From Chloroflexus sp. Y-396-1 (GTDB lineage: Bacteria > Chloroflexota > Chloroflexia > Chloroflexales > Chloroflexaceae): a stretch of 64,000 nucleotides of DNA. The stretch covers positions 3,386,633 to 3,450,632 of the forward strand of contig NZ_KI911784.1 of the NCBI RefSeq assembly GCF_000516515.1, in the 5' to 3' direction. This document shows positions 45,202 to 54,228 of the stretch, piece after piece (position 1 is the first letter of the stretch; every line of letters begins with the position of its first letter). The translations under genes and the position numbers were made by a program. Under the pieces are notes generated by a model. The model did no database searches, had not been told where the DNA came from, and worked only from the letters and a program-made list of their open reading frames with translations.

Positions 45202-46116
45202 CTACGCGCCAGCAGCAGCTTTTCCGCGTAGCGCACCGAGTAACCACTCGGTAAGAGCAGTCAGGCTACGTTTGCCAAACAGTCGGACATAATCGGCGGC
45301 AGCCATAAGCGGCCCTGGATCGGCTCCGCCATTCCGTTCGCGAAGATACCAGCGGTGATCCATAATCCAGCGGTACAGATCAGCTTCGGTTCGCCCTGGA
45401 AAATAGCGGAGTGCTTGCTGATTGCGGATGACCTCGATCACCGGCATGTAGACAGTATCGTACCAGCTTGCCACCGCTTCCTCGCGAGTGATCGGTCGTC
45501 CCAGCTCAAGGCCCATATAGTAGCGATGCGCATTAATATGCCGTATAAGATCGAGATACCCACCCGGTTCGCTAAACTCAATCCGCTGTTCAGGCCGCAA
45601 CTCGGCCAGGCCAGTCCATTCGAGAAAATCGCTGTACTCCTCTTTTAAAAGGAGATCACGAATACTCAGACTGGAATCGAGAGGAACATCGACAACCAGT
45701 TCGGTGACAATCGCATCGATCTCGCGTTGGCCTTGAAAACGGGCAACTGAGATACGATGATGCCCATCCTTCACAAAGTAGATGTCACCCAGTTTATACA
45801 ATTCTACAGAAGGTAATGGTACCCCTTCGTGATGTGCCCGATCAATACTCATCCAGCGGTAGCGATTCGCATTATGACGCGGAGCAAATTGGCGGTCAAA
45901 ATCACCGTAACGACCTTCACTACCAATAATTTTATCAAGTGGAACCGTCTGATGACCAAGATAATGCTGACCGCGCACATTGAGGCGGGCGCGCACCTCA
46001 TCAAACGAAAGCAATTCGTTCGGCTGGCGGGTAATCAACGACAGCAGCTCGCGTAGCATCTGGTCGCGGCGAATGCGAGCAAATTCATCGTGTACGATTG
46101 CTTGAATAGCTGACAT
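45202..46116 (-). CDS. ParB/Srx-fold protein with DUF4032-like C-terminus
   Basis: A 304-residue soluble protein. Residues about 55-145 contain a ParB-like core: VPLDKIIGSEGRYGDFDRQF and YFVKDGHHRISVARFQGQREIDA, whose DGHHR motif corresponds to the nucleotide-binding GxHR box of the fold. Residues about 195-270 (GLELGRPITREEAVASWYDTVYMPVIEVI, YFPGRTEADLYRWIMDHRW) match the DUF4032 pattern as I remember it. There is no helix-turn-helix, so chromosome partitioning is unlikely; function unknown. AAAGGAGAGG precedes the ATG. Confidence 0.78.
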   Translation of the reverse strand: MSAIQAIVHDEFARIRRDQMLRELLSLITRQPNELLSFDEVRARLNVRGQHYLGHQTVPLDKIIGSEGRYGDFDRQFAPRHNANRYRWMSIDRAHHEGVPLPSVELYKLGDIYFVKDGHHRISVARFQGQREIDAIVTELVVDVPLDSSLSIRDLLLKEEYSDFLEWTGLAELRPEQRIEFSEPGGYLDLIRHINAHRYYMGLELGRPITREEAVASWYDTVYMPVIEVIRNQQALRYFPGRTEADLYRWIMDHRWYLRERNGGADPGPLMAAADYVRLFGKRSLTALTEWLLGALRGKAAAGA

Positions 46117-46261
46117 CGGCCTCTCCTTTCGGCTTCACCAGAGTTGATAGTCAGCGCAGCACGCAATGCGCTTCACAATCGACCGGCAACGCCGACGGCC
46201 GTAACGCGGGTAGCGTACCATGGCTGGTGCATAATTGCAACTGTTAGGCTAGTTTGATACG

Positions 46262-46894
46262 CTATATCACCAGATCAAGGACTCGGTAGCCGGCGGTGTT
46301 AATCACCAGCGTATGACCACATTGGGTCTCAGTTTGATGCCCGAAACCGTAGGAAAGATGAATATGACCATGAATGAGGTAACGAGGGTGAAACCATTGC
46401 ATAAAACGTAGCAGCGCGAGAAAGCCGCGGTGTGGGTAATCGGGGCCGTTGTGAATACCGAGTGGTGGCGCATGGGTGAGTAAAACATCAAGATAACGTC
46501 CGTAGCGTAACCGGTTGAGCAGGAGGCGAGGCGCCATACGCAGCACACGGAGCATCATCTGCGTTTCAGTATACTGATGATGCCCTTCGAGTTTGTACCG
46601 AATGGAACCTCCCAAACCACCGATAAGCAGTCCCTGATGGCAAACAACGCGATCCTCAACACAGGTAGCCCCGCGGGCATAGCTTACAATCTGACCATCA
46701 GCCTGTACTTCAGGCGAATCATGATTTCCCCAGACGTAAAAACAGGGCTGACCAAGCATCGTTACTACGAACTCAAGGTAGTAGATTGGAAGATCGCCGC
46801 AGGCCAGCACCAATTGTACATCTGCAAAGCGTTGCCTGATATTTAAGCTATAAACGGCCGGTACGATTTCATCGCTGATCGTTAGGGTACGCAT
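46262..46894 (-). CDS. Calcineurin-like metallophosphoesterase with altered first motif
   Basis: A 210-residue protein. Motifs II to V are visible: ACGDLPIYYLE (GD), VWGNHDSPE (GNHD), LLTHAPPLG (H) and LIHGHIHLSY (GHxH). The first motif, normally DxH, reads ISDEIVPAVYS here, with Asp but not His, so one metal ligand is missing or replaced. It probably hydrolyses a phosphodiester or nucleotide in the cytoplasm with a changed metal site. It stands alone. The start gives a natural beta strand MRTLTISDE, so truncation is not the likely reason for the missing His. Confidence 0.85.
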   Translation of the reverse strand: MRTLTISDEIVPAVYSLNIRQRFADVQLVLACGDLPIYYLEFVVTMLGQPCFYVWGNHDSPEVQADGQIVSYARGATCVEDRVVCHQGLLIGGLGGSIRYKLEGHHQYTETQMMLRVLRMAPRLLLNRLRYGRYLDVLLTHAPPLGIHNGPDYPHRGFLALLRFMQWFHPRYLIHGHIHLSYGFGHQTETQCGHTLVINTAGYRVLDLVI

Positions 46895-47407
46895 ACGGCC
46901 TATTGTACTCTATTTTTGTGTAGCAAGTGAAAACAATACCGGCTGGAGCTTATCTGAAAAATCTATTGTTACTCCAACCTAGCGTGAGGTACGATTCTCG
47001 AACATTCCCGGATACGACCTGACGGAATGACCGTGCGATCATGCTCATGCCTAATGATGGCGATACTCTCGTGTGAATGTGGCACAGCGTCACCAATGTT
47101 GATTTCGAATCGCCACGTCGGAAGCAATCGTTCCTCCGCATCGTCCACGTTGATTGTATGACAGTATTAACGGTAGGGACGAAAAAGAGTTTCGCTTCTA
47201 CCTGCCGAGTCTCCGTTTCCCGACCACGGCACCGCCGTGCCCCGACAATGGCCTGGGTAATGCCAGTCGTTTCCCGCACTTGGTTGCGGATGGCAGGACG
47301 GGTCTCATTCGGAAATGCAATGAAATGATCTGACAGGCAGGTGAAGTGATGACCTTCATCTTCCGTAACAGGATTTTTTCGGATAGATTCTTGGTAGACC
47401 CTTCCAC
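46895..47407. other. Gap with degenerate palindromes
   Basis: About 510 bases without a convincing gene. A degenerate GGTAGGgacgaaa...TTTCGcttCTACC hairpin (about 47170-47202) resembles the hairpin at 18071. A second hairpin-like CACGGC/GCCGTG lies near 47226-47239. A 153-residue minus frame overlaps the histidine kinase end by four bases but has a composition unlike real proteins here (see rejected items). Confidence 0.5.
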
Positions 47408-49000
47408 TCACTCAACACTCACCGCGCTCACTGCCTCACCAGCTCCAACACCGCTTACTTCGGGCAACGGTAAATAGATAGCAAAGGTACTACCGCGACC
47501 AACCTCACTGGCTACCGTCACATAACCACCATGCGCCTCGGCAACCCACTTCACAATTGACAACCCCAGACCGGCGCCGCCACTGTGGCGCGACCGCGAG
47601 CGATCAACACGATAGAAACGTTCAAAAATGTGGGGCAACGCTTCTTGGCTAATTCCTACACCGGTATCGGCCACACTCAGACAGGCAAACTGTTGATAGC
47701 GTTCTAACCCCAAGACAACCAGACCACCCGGTGGCGTATATTGCAGCGCATTCACTCCCAGATTCAACAGTGCTTGTTTAATCCGATCCCGATCACCATA
47801 CACCAATATCTGGTCTTCAGCCCCAATCCGTAAACGCACCTGCCCGGCTAATGGTCGTAATTCGCGGAAGACCTCTAATAACAGCGTGTCGAGTTCAACC
47901 GGTTCGTGACGCAGCACGACGTGTGTCTCACTCTGGGCTAGCAGTAAGAGATCGTTAACCATACGGATCAAGCGGGCGGTTTCGCGTCGCATATCACCGA
48001 TCACTTCCCTGAGCAGGCCTGGATCGGGTAGGGGATCGCGATCCAATAATTCAAGATTACCCTGCATTGCCGTCAGCGGTGTTCGCAACTCGTGACTGAC
48101 ATCGGCGACGAAACGCTGCTGGGTAAGGAAGAGTTTTTCTAGGCGTGACAACAGTTCATTAATCGTGACTGTCAGCAGCCACAGTTCATCACGTTCTACC
48201 GGTTCTGGAATGCGTCGATCCAGGTCTTCGGCACGCACAATACTTTGCGCGGTTAAGGTGATCTGCTCGATTGGTCGGAGTGCCTGTTTCGAGAGGTACA
48301 TTGCCCCAAGACCGCAGATGAGGAGGGCCAGTAATCCACCACCGATCAAAATTTGTTGTAACAGAGTCAACGTATTAATAACATCGCTCAGCGGGCGTGA
48401 TACCTGTAAGAATCCAATTAAACGCTGATCGCGAAATACCACTGGTGTGATCAGAGATTTTACCATCACACCGTTAATTTCTCGATCAACGATGATGCCC
48501 TCGATATTATCTGCCGTTAACCGGAATGCTTCTGGTGGCAGCGGCAACATATACGGCTCAAGGTTGGGGGTACTCGTGAGCAGCGAACCACTACCATCAA
48601 AGAATTGGGCGCCGATATTGCGGTTGGTAAAGAGTTGAATAAAGTCGCGATTAAGGTATACCTGTAATTCACCGCTTGCGGTGCGAATGCTCTGAAACCC
48701 CACCGCTGAAAGGATGGCTCGTACCTGCTGCGTGGCTGCCGTCAAATCACGCTGCACGCCAGCGTATAAGGCCTGAGCAACCGTAAAATGGACCCCAACT
48801 CCAATTGCAAGGAGGGCGAGGGCAAACAGACTGGTGTATAGCAATGTCAACCGCAGTCGGAAGGGTATGGCGCGAAATACGCTGGGTGTCCAGCGCAGCA
48901 GTATTGATCGCGATAGCGGTGTCGCGTTACCTGTCTGCACCTGATCGGTATTCTCGTCCGCGTTCTCTTTCACTTCATCAATGTCGGTCATCGAGTTCAT
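47408..49000 (-). CDS. Membrane sensor histidine kinase (HAMP, HisKA, HATPase)
   Basis: A 530-residue kinase. An acidic cytoplasmic N-terminus of about 30 residues is followed by membrane segment 1 (about 50-72), an extracytoplasmic sensor loop (about 75-210), membrane segment 2 (about 215-236), HAMP (about 237-290), HisKA with His303 in VADVSHELRTPLT and HATPase boxes NLGVNALQYT, DTGVGIS and GAGLGLSIVKWV. It has no receiver. It senses an unknown external signal and phosphorylates a response regulator not found in this window, so it may be an orphan here or its partner lies elsewhere. It is divergent from the peroxidase gene across a region with inverted repeats. Confidence 0.92.
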   Translation of the reverse strand: MNSMTDIDEVKENADENTDQVQTGNATPLSRSILLRWTPSVFRAIPFRLRLTLLYTSLFALALLAIGVGVHFTVAQALYAGVQRDLTAATQQVRAILSAVGFQSIRTASGELQVYLNRDFIQLFTNRNIGAQFFDGSGSLLTSTPNLEPYMLPLPPEAFRLTADNIEGIIVDREINGVMVKSLITPVVFRDQRLIGFLQVSRPLSDVINTLTLLQQILIGGGLLALLICGLGAMYLSKQALRPIEQITLTAQSIVRAEDLDRRIPEPVERDELWLLTVTINELLSRLEKLFLTQQRFVADVSHELRTPLTAMQGNLELLDRDPLPDPGLLREVIGDMRRETARLIRMVNDLLLLAQSETHVVLRHEPVELDTLLLEVFRELRPLAGQVRLRIGAEDQILVYGDRDRIKQALLNLGVNALQYTPPGGLVVLGLERYQQFACLSVADTGVGISQEALPHIFERFYRVDRSRSRHSGGAGLGLSIVKWVAEAHGGYVTVASEVGRGSTFAIYLPLPEVSGVGAGEAVSAVSVE

Positions 49001-49043
49001 AACGCATCTTGCCGGTTTGAAAAACTTAACACATTCTTTATCT

Positions 49044-49077
49044 CAGCATACCACATTGGTCAGGCGGTATGCTGACC
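49044..49077. promoter_or_regulatory. Overlapping inverted repeats between divergent genes (candidate operator)
   Basis: CAGCATACC (49044-49052) and GGTATGCTG (49066-49074) form a perfect 9-base dyad. GGTCAG (49058-49063) and CTGACC (49072-49077) form a second, overlapping one. They lie 45-80 bases from the histidine kinase start and just upstream of the peroxidase promoter, so a regulator bound here could control both genes. Confidence 0.55.
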
Positions 49078-49089
49078 AAATCTTCAGGG

Positions 49090-49118
49090 TTGACGCTGGC
49101 GGGAAATCAGATCATACT
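49090..49118 (+). promoter_or_regulatory. Promoter of the glutathione peroxidase gene
   Basis: TTGACG, 17-base spacer and CATACT, about 40 bases before the ATG. Confidence 0.6.
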
Positions 49119-49159
49119 ACTAATAGTGAAAAGTTAAAACTTCATTCAAATGAGCGTCT

Positions 49160-49633
49160 ATGAGTATCTATGAATTTACAGCCCGTACCATTGATGGCAA
49201 GATTCAATCGTTGTCGGTCTATCAGGGTAACGTCCTGTTGATTGTTAACGTCGCCAGCCATTGCGGACTAACCCCCCAGTACGGTGATCTCGAATCACTT
49301 TACCGCCGTTACCGTAATCGTGGCTTTGTCGTGCTCGGTTTTCCCAGTAATCAGTTTAATCAGGAACCCGATGATGAGGCTACGATCAAGGACTTTTGTA
49401 TTCGTAATTATGCCGTTACCTTCCCGCTGTTTGCTAAAGTTGCGGTGAACGGTCCTGATACACACCCCATCTTCGCCTACTTGAAGGAACAGCAACCAGG
49501 CCTTAGCCCCGATGGTGAGATCAAGTGGAACTTTACTAAATTTCTGGTTGATCGCAACGGCAGGGCTGTGCGTCGTTATGCACCGACCGATACAGTGGGG
49601 TTAATCGAACGTGAACTGATCGAGTGGCTGTAA
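49160..49633 (+). CDS. Glutathione/thioredoxin peroxidase (GPx family)
   Basis: A 157-residue GPx of the cysteine (not selenocysteine) type. Catalytic residues are Cys35 in VNVASHCGLTPQY, Gln65 in GFPSNQF and a Trp in IKWNFTKFL. A second cysteine in IKDFCIRNY may act as the resolving Cys, as in thioredoxin-dependent bacterial enzymes. It reduces hydrogen peroxide and lipid peroxides in the cytoplasm. It is monocistronic, with its own promoter and a dyad region upstream that suggests regulation, possibly by oxidative stress (inference). Confidence 0.93.
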   Translation: MSIYEFTARTIDGKIQSLSVYQGNVLLIVNVASHCGLTPQYGDLESLYRRYRNRGFVVLGFPSNQFNQEPDDEATIKDFCIRNYAVTFPLFAKVAVNGPDTHPIFAYLKEQQPGLSPDGEIKWNFTKFLVDRNGRAVRRYAPTDTVGLIERELIEWL

Positions 49634-49730
49634 CACGACAGCCAGATTATGATTCTGAGACTGGGATGGAACCTATTGTACACTGTATCAGTACAGTACG
49701 TGCGCAGGCCTAGAGTGGGCTTTGTCCAAT

Positions 49731-50600
49731 GATAGGGGTTGTCAGCGTTCTTAGTTTCGGATCACCTTTGATGACCGGACATTGCATCAGCGGAGTGACG
49801 CTAACGGACATTACACACACCTCAACGATGACTTCTAACTCACGCAGTCGCCTGGGCGCGCGGGCCTCCGGCCCGTCTATCACCCCCCTAGCCCCCCGCA
49901 AGCGGGGGGAACTGGCCCCGATCATGCGCTCCTAACTGGGAGCGCGGGCCGCCGGCCCGCGTGGTAGAGGCCTGGGAGCGTGGGCCTCCGGCCCATATGG
50001 TAGACGCTTGGGAGCGCGGGTCTCCAGCCCGCATGGTAGACGCTTGGGAGCGCGGGTCTCCAGCCCGCATGGTAGACGCTTGGGAGCGTGGGCCTCCGGC
50101 CCGCATAGTAGACGCTTGGGAGCGTGGGCCTCCGGCCCGCATAGTAGACGCTTGGGAGCGTGGGCCTCCGGCCCGCATAGTAGACGCTTGGGAGCGTGGG
50201 CCTCCGGCCCGCATGGTAGACGCCTGGGAGCGCGGGCCTCCGGCCCGCATAGTAGACGCCTGGGAGCGCGGGCCTCCGGCCCGCATGGTAGACGCCTGGA
50301 AGCACGGATCTCCGGCCCGCATGGTGCGGAGTGCGGTTGGCCCCCATCGTTCGGCGCATCAGCACCCCATCGGGGGCAGGTTTGGCACCCGCACCTACAA
50401 TGCGGTGACGGTCGTCAATGACGAGACGGAGGAACGTTGTTGGAGGCGAACGTTGGAACGTGATGCTACGTATCTCCTTGCATCCTGTGGATTTTTGGGA
50501 AGCCGCCGCTACCGCGTTCGTTACGCTTTCCTCACCCCGTTCTCCTCACATCACCTCTCGCAGATAGGGTGAAAACGTTGAAAAGCCCTATCAGAACGAT
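49731..50600 (-). repeat. Dispersed intergenic repeat, copy C (expanded, reverse orientation)
   Basis: This fills most of the 1049-base gap 49634-50682. Read on the minus strand it has the module order of copy A. GGGCTTTTCAACGTTTTCAC (50589-50570), a GA-rich tract, an expanded block containing the 36-bp array, CCCCGCTTGCGGGG (about 49896-49909), GGGCCGGAGGCCCG (about 49862-49875) and a tail sharing TGACCGGACA with copy A. No protein-coding gene is supported. The array inside accounts for the extra length. Confidence 0.72.
49938..50333. repeat. Tandem array of eleven 36-bp palindromic units
   Basis: Eleven head-to-tail units with exactly 36-base period start at 49938 and every 36 bases to 50298. 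The consensus core is GGGAGCGYGGGCCTCCGGCC followed by CGCATRGTAGACGCYT. Each unit contains a GCGGGCC-TCC-GGCCCGC hairpin, so the RNA would be a string of identical stem-loops. The first, second and last units are the most divergent, which suggests expansion from the middle. Because 36 is a multiple of three, all frames stay open and generate long false reading frames on both strands. There are no unique spacers, so it is not a CRISPR array. Confidence 0.92.
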
Positions 50601-50682
50601 TATCACCTTCTCCTTCGCCTGAACTGGCGTTATAATTATCGCTACAGGCAAAGAATCTCAATCTATCACTCATAGACGCAGC

Positions 50683-53600
50683 ATGTCGTATCAGTCGCCG
50701 TATTCTCTTGAATTCCGGGTCTTCGGCGCACCACGCCTTTTGCTCAACCAGCACGACGTGCCTTTCCGCCGCCGACAACCGCTGGCAATTATGGCCGTGC
50801 TGGCGCTCAGCGAACGTGCCGTTACCCGCGATGAGTTGACATACCTGTTATGGCCCGACTCACCACAGGTCGTTGGTCGCCAACGGTTACGCCGTTCACT
50901 CTCGCAATTGCGTCAGTTGGTCGGCTCACTGGCTAACCAATTGTTGACCGGTCAGGCCGGCATTGGCAGTGATGTGATCCGCTTTAATGCCAGTATGTGC
51001 CGAGTCGATGCGCATGAATTCATGCGCTTGTCCGGCCAGGCGCGCACGTTACCCGATCCGGACGGCTTACGCGCTGCCGAGCAGGCGGCGCGACTCTATG
51101 CCGGACCGCTGCTGAGCGGTCTGGAACTCGACGAGTCGCCGGAGTTCGAACACTGGCTCCTCCAGCAGCGCGAACGCTTCGAGCGCATGATCCTCGAAGT
51201 CTGGCAGCGGCTGGTCGATGGGTACGCCAACACGGGCGATGTTGACCGCGCTATTGCTGCGGTTGAACATGCGCTCGTTCTCGATCCGCTCTCTGAAACG
51301 CTGCACCGCAAGGCGATGTGGCTCTATGCAAAAACCGGTCGTCGCAGTGATGCCATTCGGCAGTTTACCGTCTGTACTGCATTGCTGGAACGCGAACTGG
51401 CGCTTGAGCCGGATGCAGACACTGCGGCGCTCTATCGGGCTATTCTGAATAACCAGCTCGATGCTGCACGGCCGCTGGCATTCCGGGATCAGTCGCTTCC
51501 ATCCGCCATCCGCAGTTCCACCAGCCGCGCGGAACATACCTCGCCACCGACACTCACGACGACGTTGACGGCAGATCTGGTTGGGGCCACGCGCACAGCA
51601 CTCACCGGATCGGCGCCGGTGGTCGTTGTGCAGGGACCGGCCGGCAGCGGGAAAACGCGCATGGTTCGCCAGGCGCTGGATCAGATTCGACAGACAACGA
51701 CCAATCTTCTGGTCTGGCTATCCGGCGCACGGCGATCAGGGCAGCAATGCCCCTTTGGTGTCATGATCGACCTGCTCGATACGGCGCTGCGCGAGCGATT
51801 GAACCATCCTGACGCAGAGCGTGCTTTGCCGACCGACGTGCGGATGACTGAGGCCGTCCGCGTGCTGCCGGAGTTGCGCGCCGTTTTCCTCCGGTTGCAA
51901 CCCATTCGCCAGCCCACAGAAGAATCACCATCGTCCCACCACCTCTTGCAGCGGCGGTTGTTGCAGGCGCTGCCACGCGCCGTCCATGCGCTGGCAGGCG
52001 GAGAGCCGGTTATCGTGGCGCTGGAAGACCTGGATCAGGCCGATCCACTCTCGATAGAAGCCGTCGCCTGGCTGGCGCGCTCGCTGCGCGGAACGAATCT
52101 GGCGCTGGTGATCACGTGTCGCACCGCAGAGGGCGCCCTCAACGCGATGCTCTCCGATCTGCGCGCACGCGGCATGCTGCAATCATTGACCCTTCCTGCC
52201 CTTGATAACCCAACAGCTATTCGTCTAGCCCTGAATGCCGGTCTATCGCCGACGGTAGCTGAACAGATCTGGCAGCAGACAGGCGGTGCACCGCTGGCAA
52301 CCCGCGAGGTGGTGCGTGCGATGGTTGCTGCCGGAAAAGACCTTTCCGCACTTCCTTCGTCACTGCACGAAGCCATTCAGATTCAGTTGAAATCGCTTGC
52401 CCCGACCATCCGCCAGGTTATGGAAGCAGCAGCGGTGCTGCAAAGCGGTGATGCGCTTGAGATTCAGCAGGTCAGCGGACGCACCGCCGACGAGGTGGAA
52501 CACGCCTGTGAGGAACTTCAGGCACGCGACTGGCTCACGTTTGACGGATCACGGTACGTCGTCGCGCATCCAGAGGTGCGGGAAGCAGTTCTGGAAAGCC
52601 TGAGTCCGGCGCGTCGCCAGCGGCTGCACCGTCAGGCTGCGTTGGTGATGCGTCAGCACAACGCGGACCCTGCGCGAATTGCATCCCATCTTGAGTCCGC
52701 CGATCAACCAGATGAGGCAGCCGCGATGTGGCTTCAGGCGGCGCGGCGCGCCCGGTCGCTCTATGCGCGCGATGCTGCACTCACGGCGCTTCAGTGTGGT
52801 CTGGGGCTGGTTCGTGATCGACACGTGCTGTTCGAATTGTTGAGCGAACAGGAATCAATTCTGCACGAACACGGGTTGCGCGATGAACAACGCGCAACGC
52901 TGGAGACACTGGAGCGTTTCGTCGAACAGTCACCCGATCATCCCGATTGGCGCGCCGAAGTCTATCGCAAACGCGGGCGTCTTGCCCTTGCGTGCAACGA
53001 GTGGAATGCCGCTATCGATGCGCTGCGTCGAGCGGCAGTGTTCACCCTTCACAGCGACTGGGCAACGTTGTGTCTGCTGGTGCGCGCACTCGGACACAAC
53101 CGGCAGTGGCGCGAAGCAGACGAGGTGCTCGAACGCGCACTGATACTGGCACAGCAGCAGCGTGATCGTGAGGCGCAGGCGCGCTGCTGGCTGACGCGCG
53201 CCGACATCGAGCAGGGACGGGAGCGTTTCGACGCTGCCGAAAGCGCCTTGAAGCACGCCGTGCACCTGATCGAACCCTCATCACCAACATTGCCGCAACT
53301 GATGTTGAACCTTGGGAATATGGCTGCCGTGCGCAACGATTTCGTCAGTGCGCTGACGTATGGACAGGAGGCGCAACGTCTGTTTGCGCAGCGGGGCGCG
53401 CCCGATAGCGAAGCCGCCGCCTGGGTGCTGGTCGCCCGAATGCACGCCCGGTTGGGGCAGTTTGAAGCGGCATTAGCGGCGTACCAGGCTGCCTATGCCG
53501 GTTATGCTGCGCTCGAACTGCGCCAGGGTATGGCAGCCGCTCGTATCAATGCGTGCACCCTGGCGTTGCGCATCGGCAATTTTGACAACGGGTTGCGCCT

Positions 53601-54228
53601 GGCAGAGGAAGCCTGGGAACTGTTCCAGGCGATCAACGATGCGCGTGGCATGTGTGTCACCGCCAGCAACAGGGGTGCGGCGCTGGTTTGGATGGGACGC
53701 GGCGCCGAAGCCGAGCCATGGCTGCGCGAGTCGTATGAGCGTGCGGTTGCGATTCCGCTGCCTGCGCAACAGGCGGCAGCGCTGGCGAACCTGGGCGCGG
53801 CGCTGCTCCAGCAGGGACGGCTGGAAGAAGCCCGTCGGTTGATGGAACAGGGATTGGCGTTGCGCGTCGCGCAGGGGCATATCGATGTGAGCGTCGACCG
53901 CGCATTTCTGGCGATAGCCTGCCTGCGTCTTGGCGACATCGAGGCTGCCGACCGGTATAGCCTGGAGGCTGTGGAGTACCTGGCGCGAGCGCCACAGGTA
54001 GAAAACCCACAGCAGGTCTGGTTTGCACGTGCTCAGGTCCTCCGCGCTCAGGGTTTGATAACCGAAGCTAACAATGCTTTGCAGTCAGCCGTGGAATGTC
54101 TATACCGCAGCGAGCAACAACTGCCGCCACCGTACCGCGAACGCTACCGCAGCGTGTTTTCGTTCAATCGTGCGATCCTGCAAGCCTGGGACAGTGGCGT
54201 CTGGCCCGAACCGCCGATGCTGGTGTGA
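50683..54228 (+). CDS. Giant SARP/AfsR-type regulator: winged helix, BTAD, NTPase and TPR
   Basis: A 1181-residue protein. Residues about 8-100 form an OmpR-like winged helix (RVFGAPRLLLNQHDVPFRRRQPLAIMAVLAL; ELTYLLWPDSP). Residues about 105-255 form the bacterial transcription-activation domain (DAHEFMRLSGQA, LDPLSETLHRKAMWLYAKTGRRSDAI). An AAA/STAND NTPase follows with the P-loop GPAGSGKT at 318-325 and a Walker B region IVALEDLDQADP. Many TPR-like helices make up residues about 680-1165. SARP regulators activate nearby genes after sensing a ligand or nucleotide state through the TPR end. GC and codon use are higher in GCG/CGC than in the left half of the window. A TATAAT at 50631-50636 may be its -10. 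The target is unknown; the secreted metzincin gene downstream is a candidate. Confidence 0.88.
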   Translation: MSYQSPYSLEFRVFGAPRLLLNQHDVPFRRRQPLAIMAVLALSERAVTRDELTYLLWPDSPQVVGRQRLRRSLSQLRQLVGSLANQLLTGQAGIGSDVIRFNASMCRVDAHEFMRLSGQARTLPDPDGLRAAEQAARLYAGPLLSGLELDESPEFEHWLLQQRERFERMILEVWQRLVDGYANTGDVDRAIAAVEHALVLDPLSETLHRKAMWLYAKTGRRSDAIRQFTVCTALLERELALEPDADTAALYRAILNNQLDAARPLAFRDQSLPSAIRSSTSRAEHTSPPTLTTTLTADLVGATRTALTGSAPVVVVQGPAGSGKTRMVRQALDQIRQTTTNLLVWLSGARRSGQQCPFGVMIDLLDTALRERLNHPDAERALPTDVRMTEAVRVLPELRAVFLRLQPIRQPTEESPSSHHLLQRRLLQALPRAVHALAGGEPVIVALEDLDQADPLSIEAVAWLARSLRGTNLALVITCRTAEGALNAMLSDLRARGMLQSLTLPALDNPTAIRLALNAGLSPTVAEQIWQQTGGAPLATREVVRAMVAAGKDLSALPSSLHEAIQIQLKSLAPTIRQVMEAAAVLQSGDALEIQQVSGRTADEVEHACEELQARDWLTFDGSRYVVAHPEVREAVLESLSPARRQRLHRQAALVMRQHNADPARIASHLESADQPDEAAAMWLQAARRARSLYARDAALTALQCGLGLVRDRHVLFELLSEQESILHEHGLRDEQRATLETLERFVEQSPDHPDWRAEVYRKRGRLALACNEWNAAIDALRRAAVFTLHSDWATLCLLVRALGHNRQWREADEVLERALILAQQQRDREAQARCWLTRADIEQGRERFDAAESALKHAVHLIEPSSPTLPQLMLNLGNMAAVRNDFVSALTYGQEAQRLFAQRGAPDSEAAAWVLVARMHARLGQFEAALAAYQAAYAGYAALELRQGMAAARINACTLALRIGNFDNGLRLAEEAWELFQAINDARGMCVTASNRGAALVWMGRGAEAEPWLRESYERAVAIPLPAQQAAALANLGAALLQQGRLEEARRLMEQGLALRVAQGHIDVSVDRAFLAIACLRLGDIEAADRYSLEAVEYLARAPQVENPQQVWFARAQVLRAQGLITEANNALQSAVECLYRSEQQLPPPYRERYRSVFSFNRAILQAWDSGVWPEPPMLV

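Noticed and set aside
46950-47411. A 153-residue minus-strand frame overlapping the histidine kinase end by four bases
   Set aside because: Composition is unlike real proteins here, it crosses degenerate hairpins, has a GTG start without a ribosome-binding site and no recognisable domain.
49938-50333. The tandem array considered as a CRISPR array
   Set aside because: Units are directly adjacent with no unique spacers, and each unit is itself a palindrome with a fixed 36-base period.
49888-50572. Long reading frames on both strands with repeats such as MVDAWERGPPAR
   Set aside because: They are produced by the 36-bp tandem array: 36 is divisible by three, so every frame stays open. They have no ribosome-binding sites and no non-repetitive protein part.
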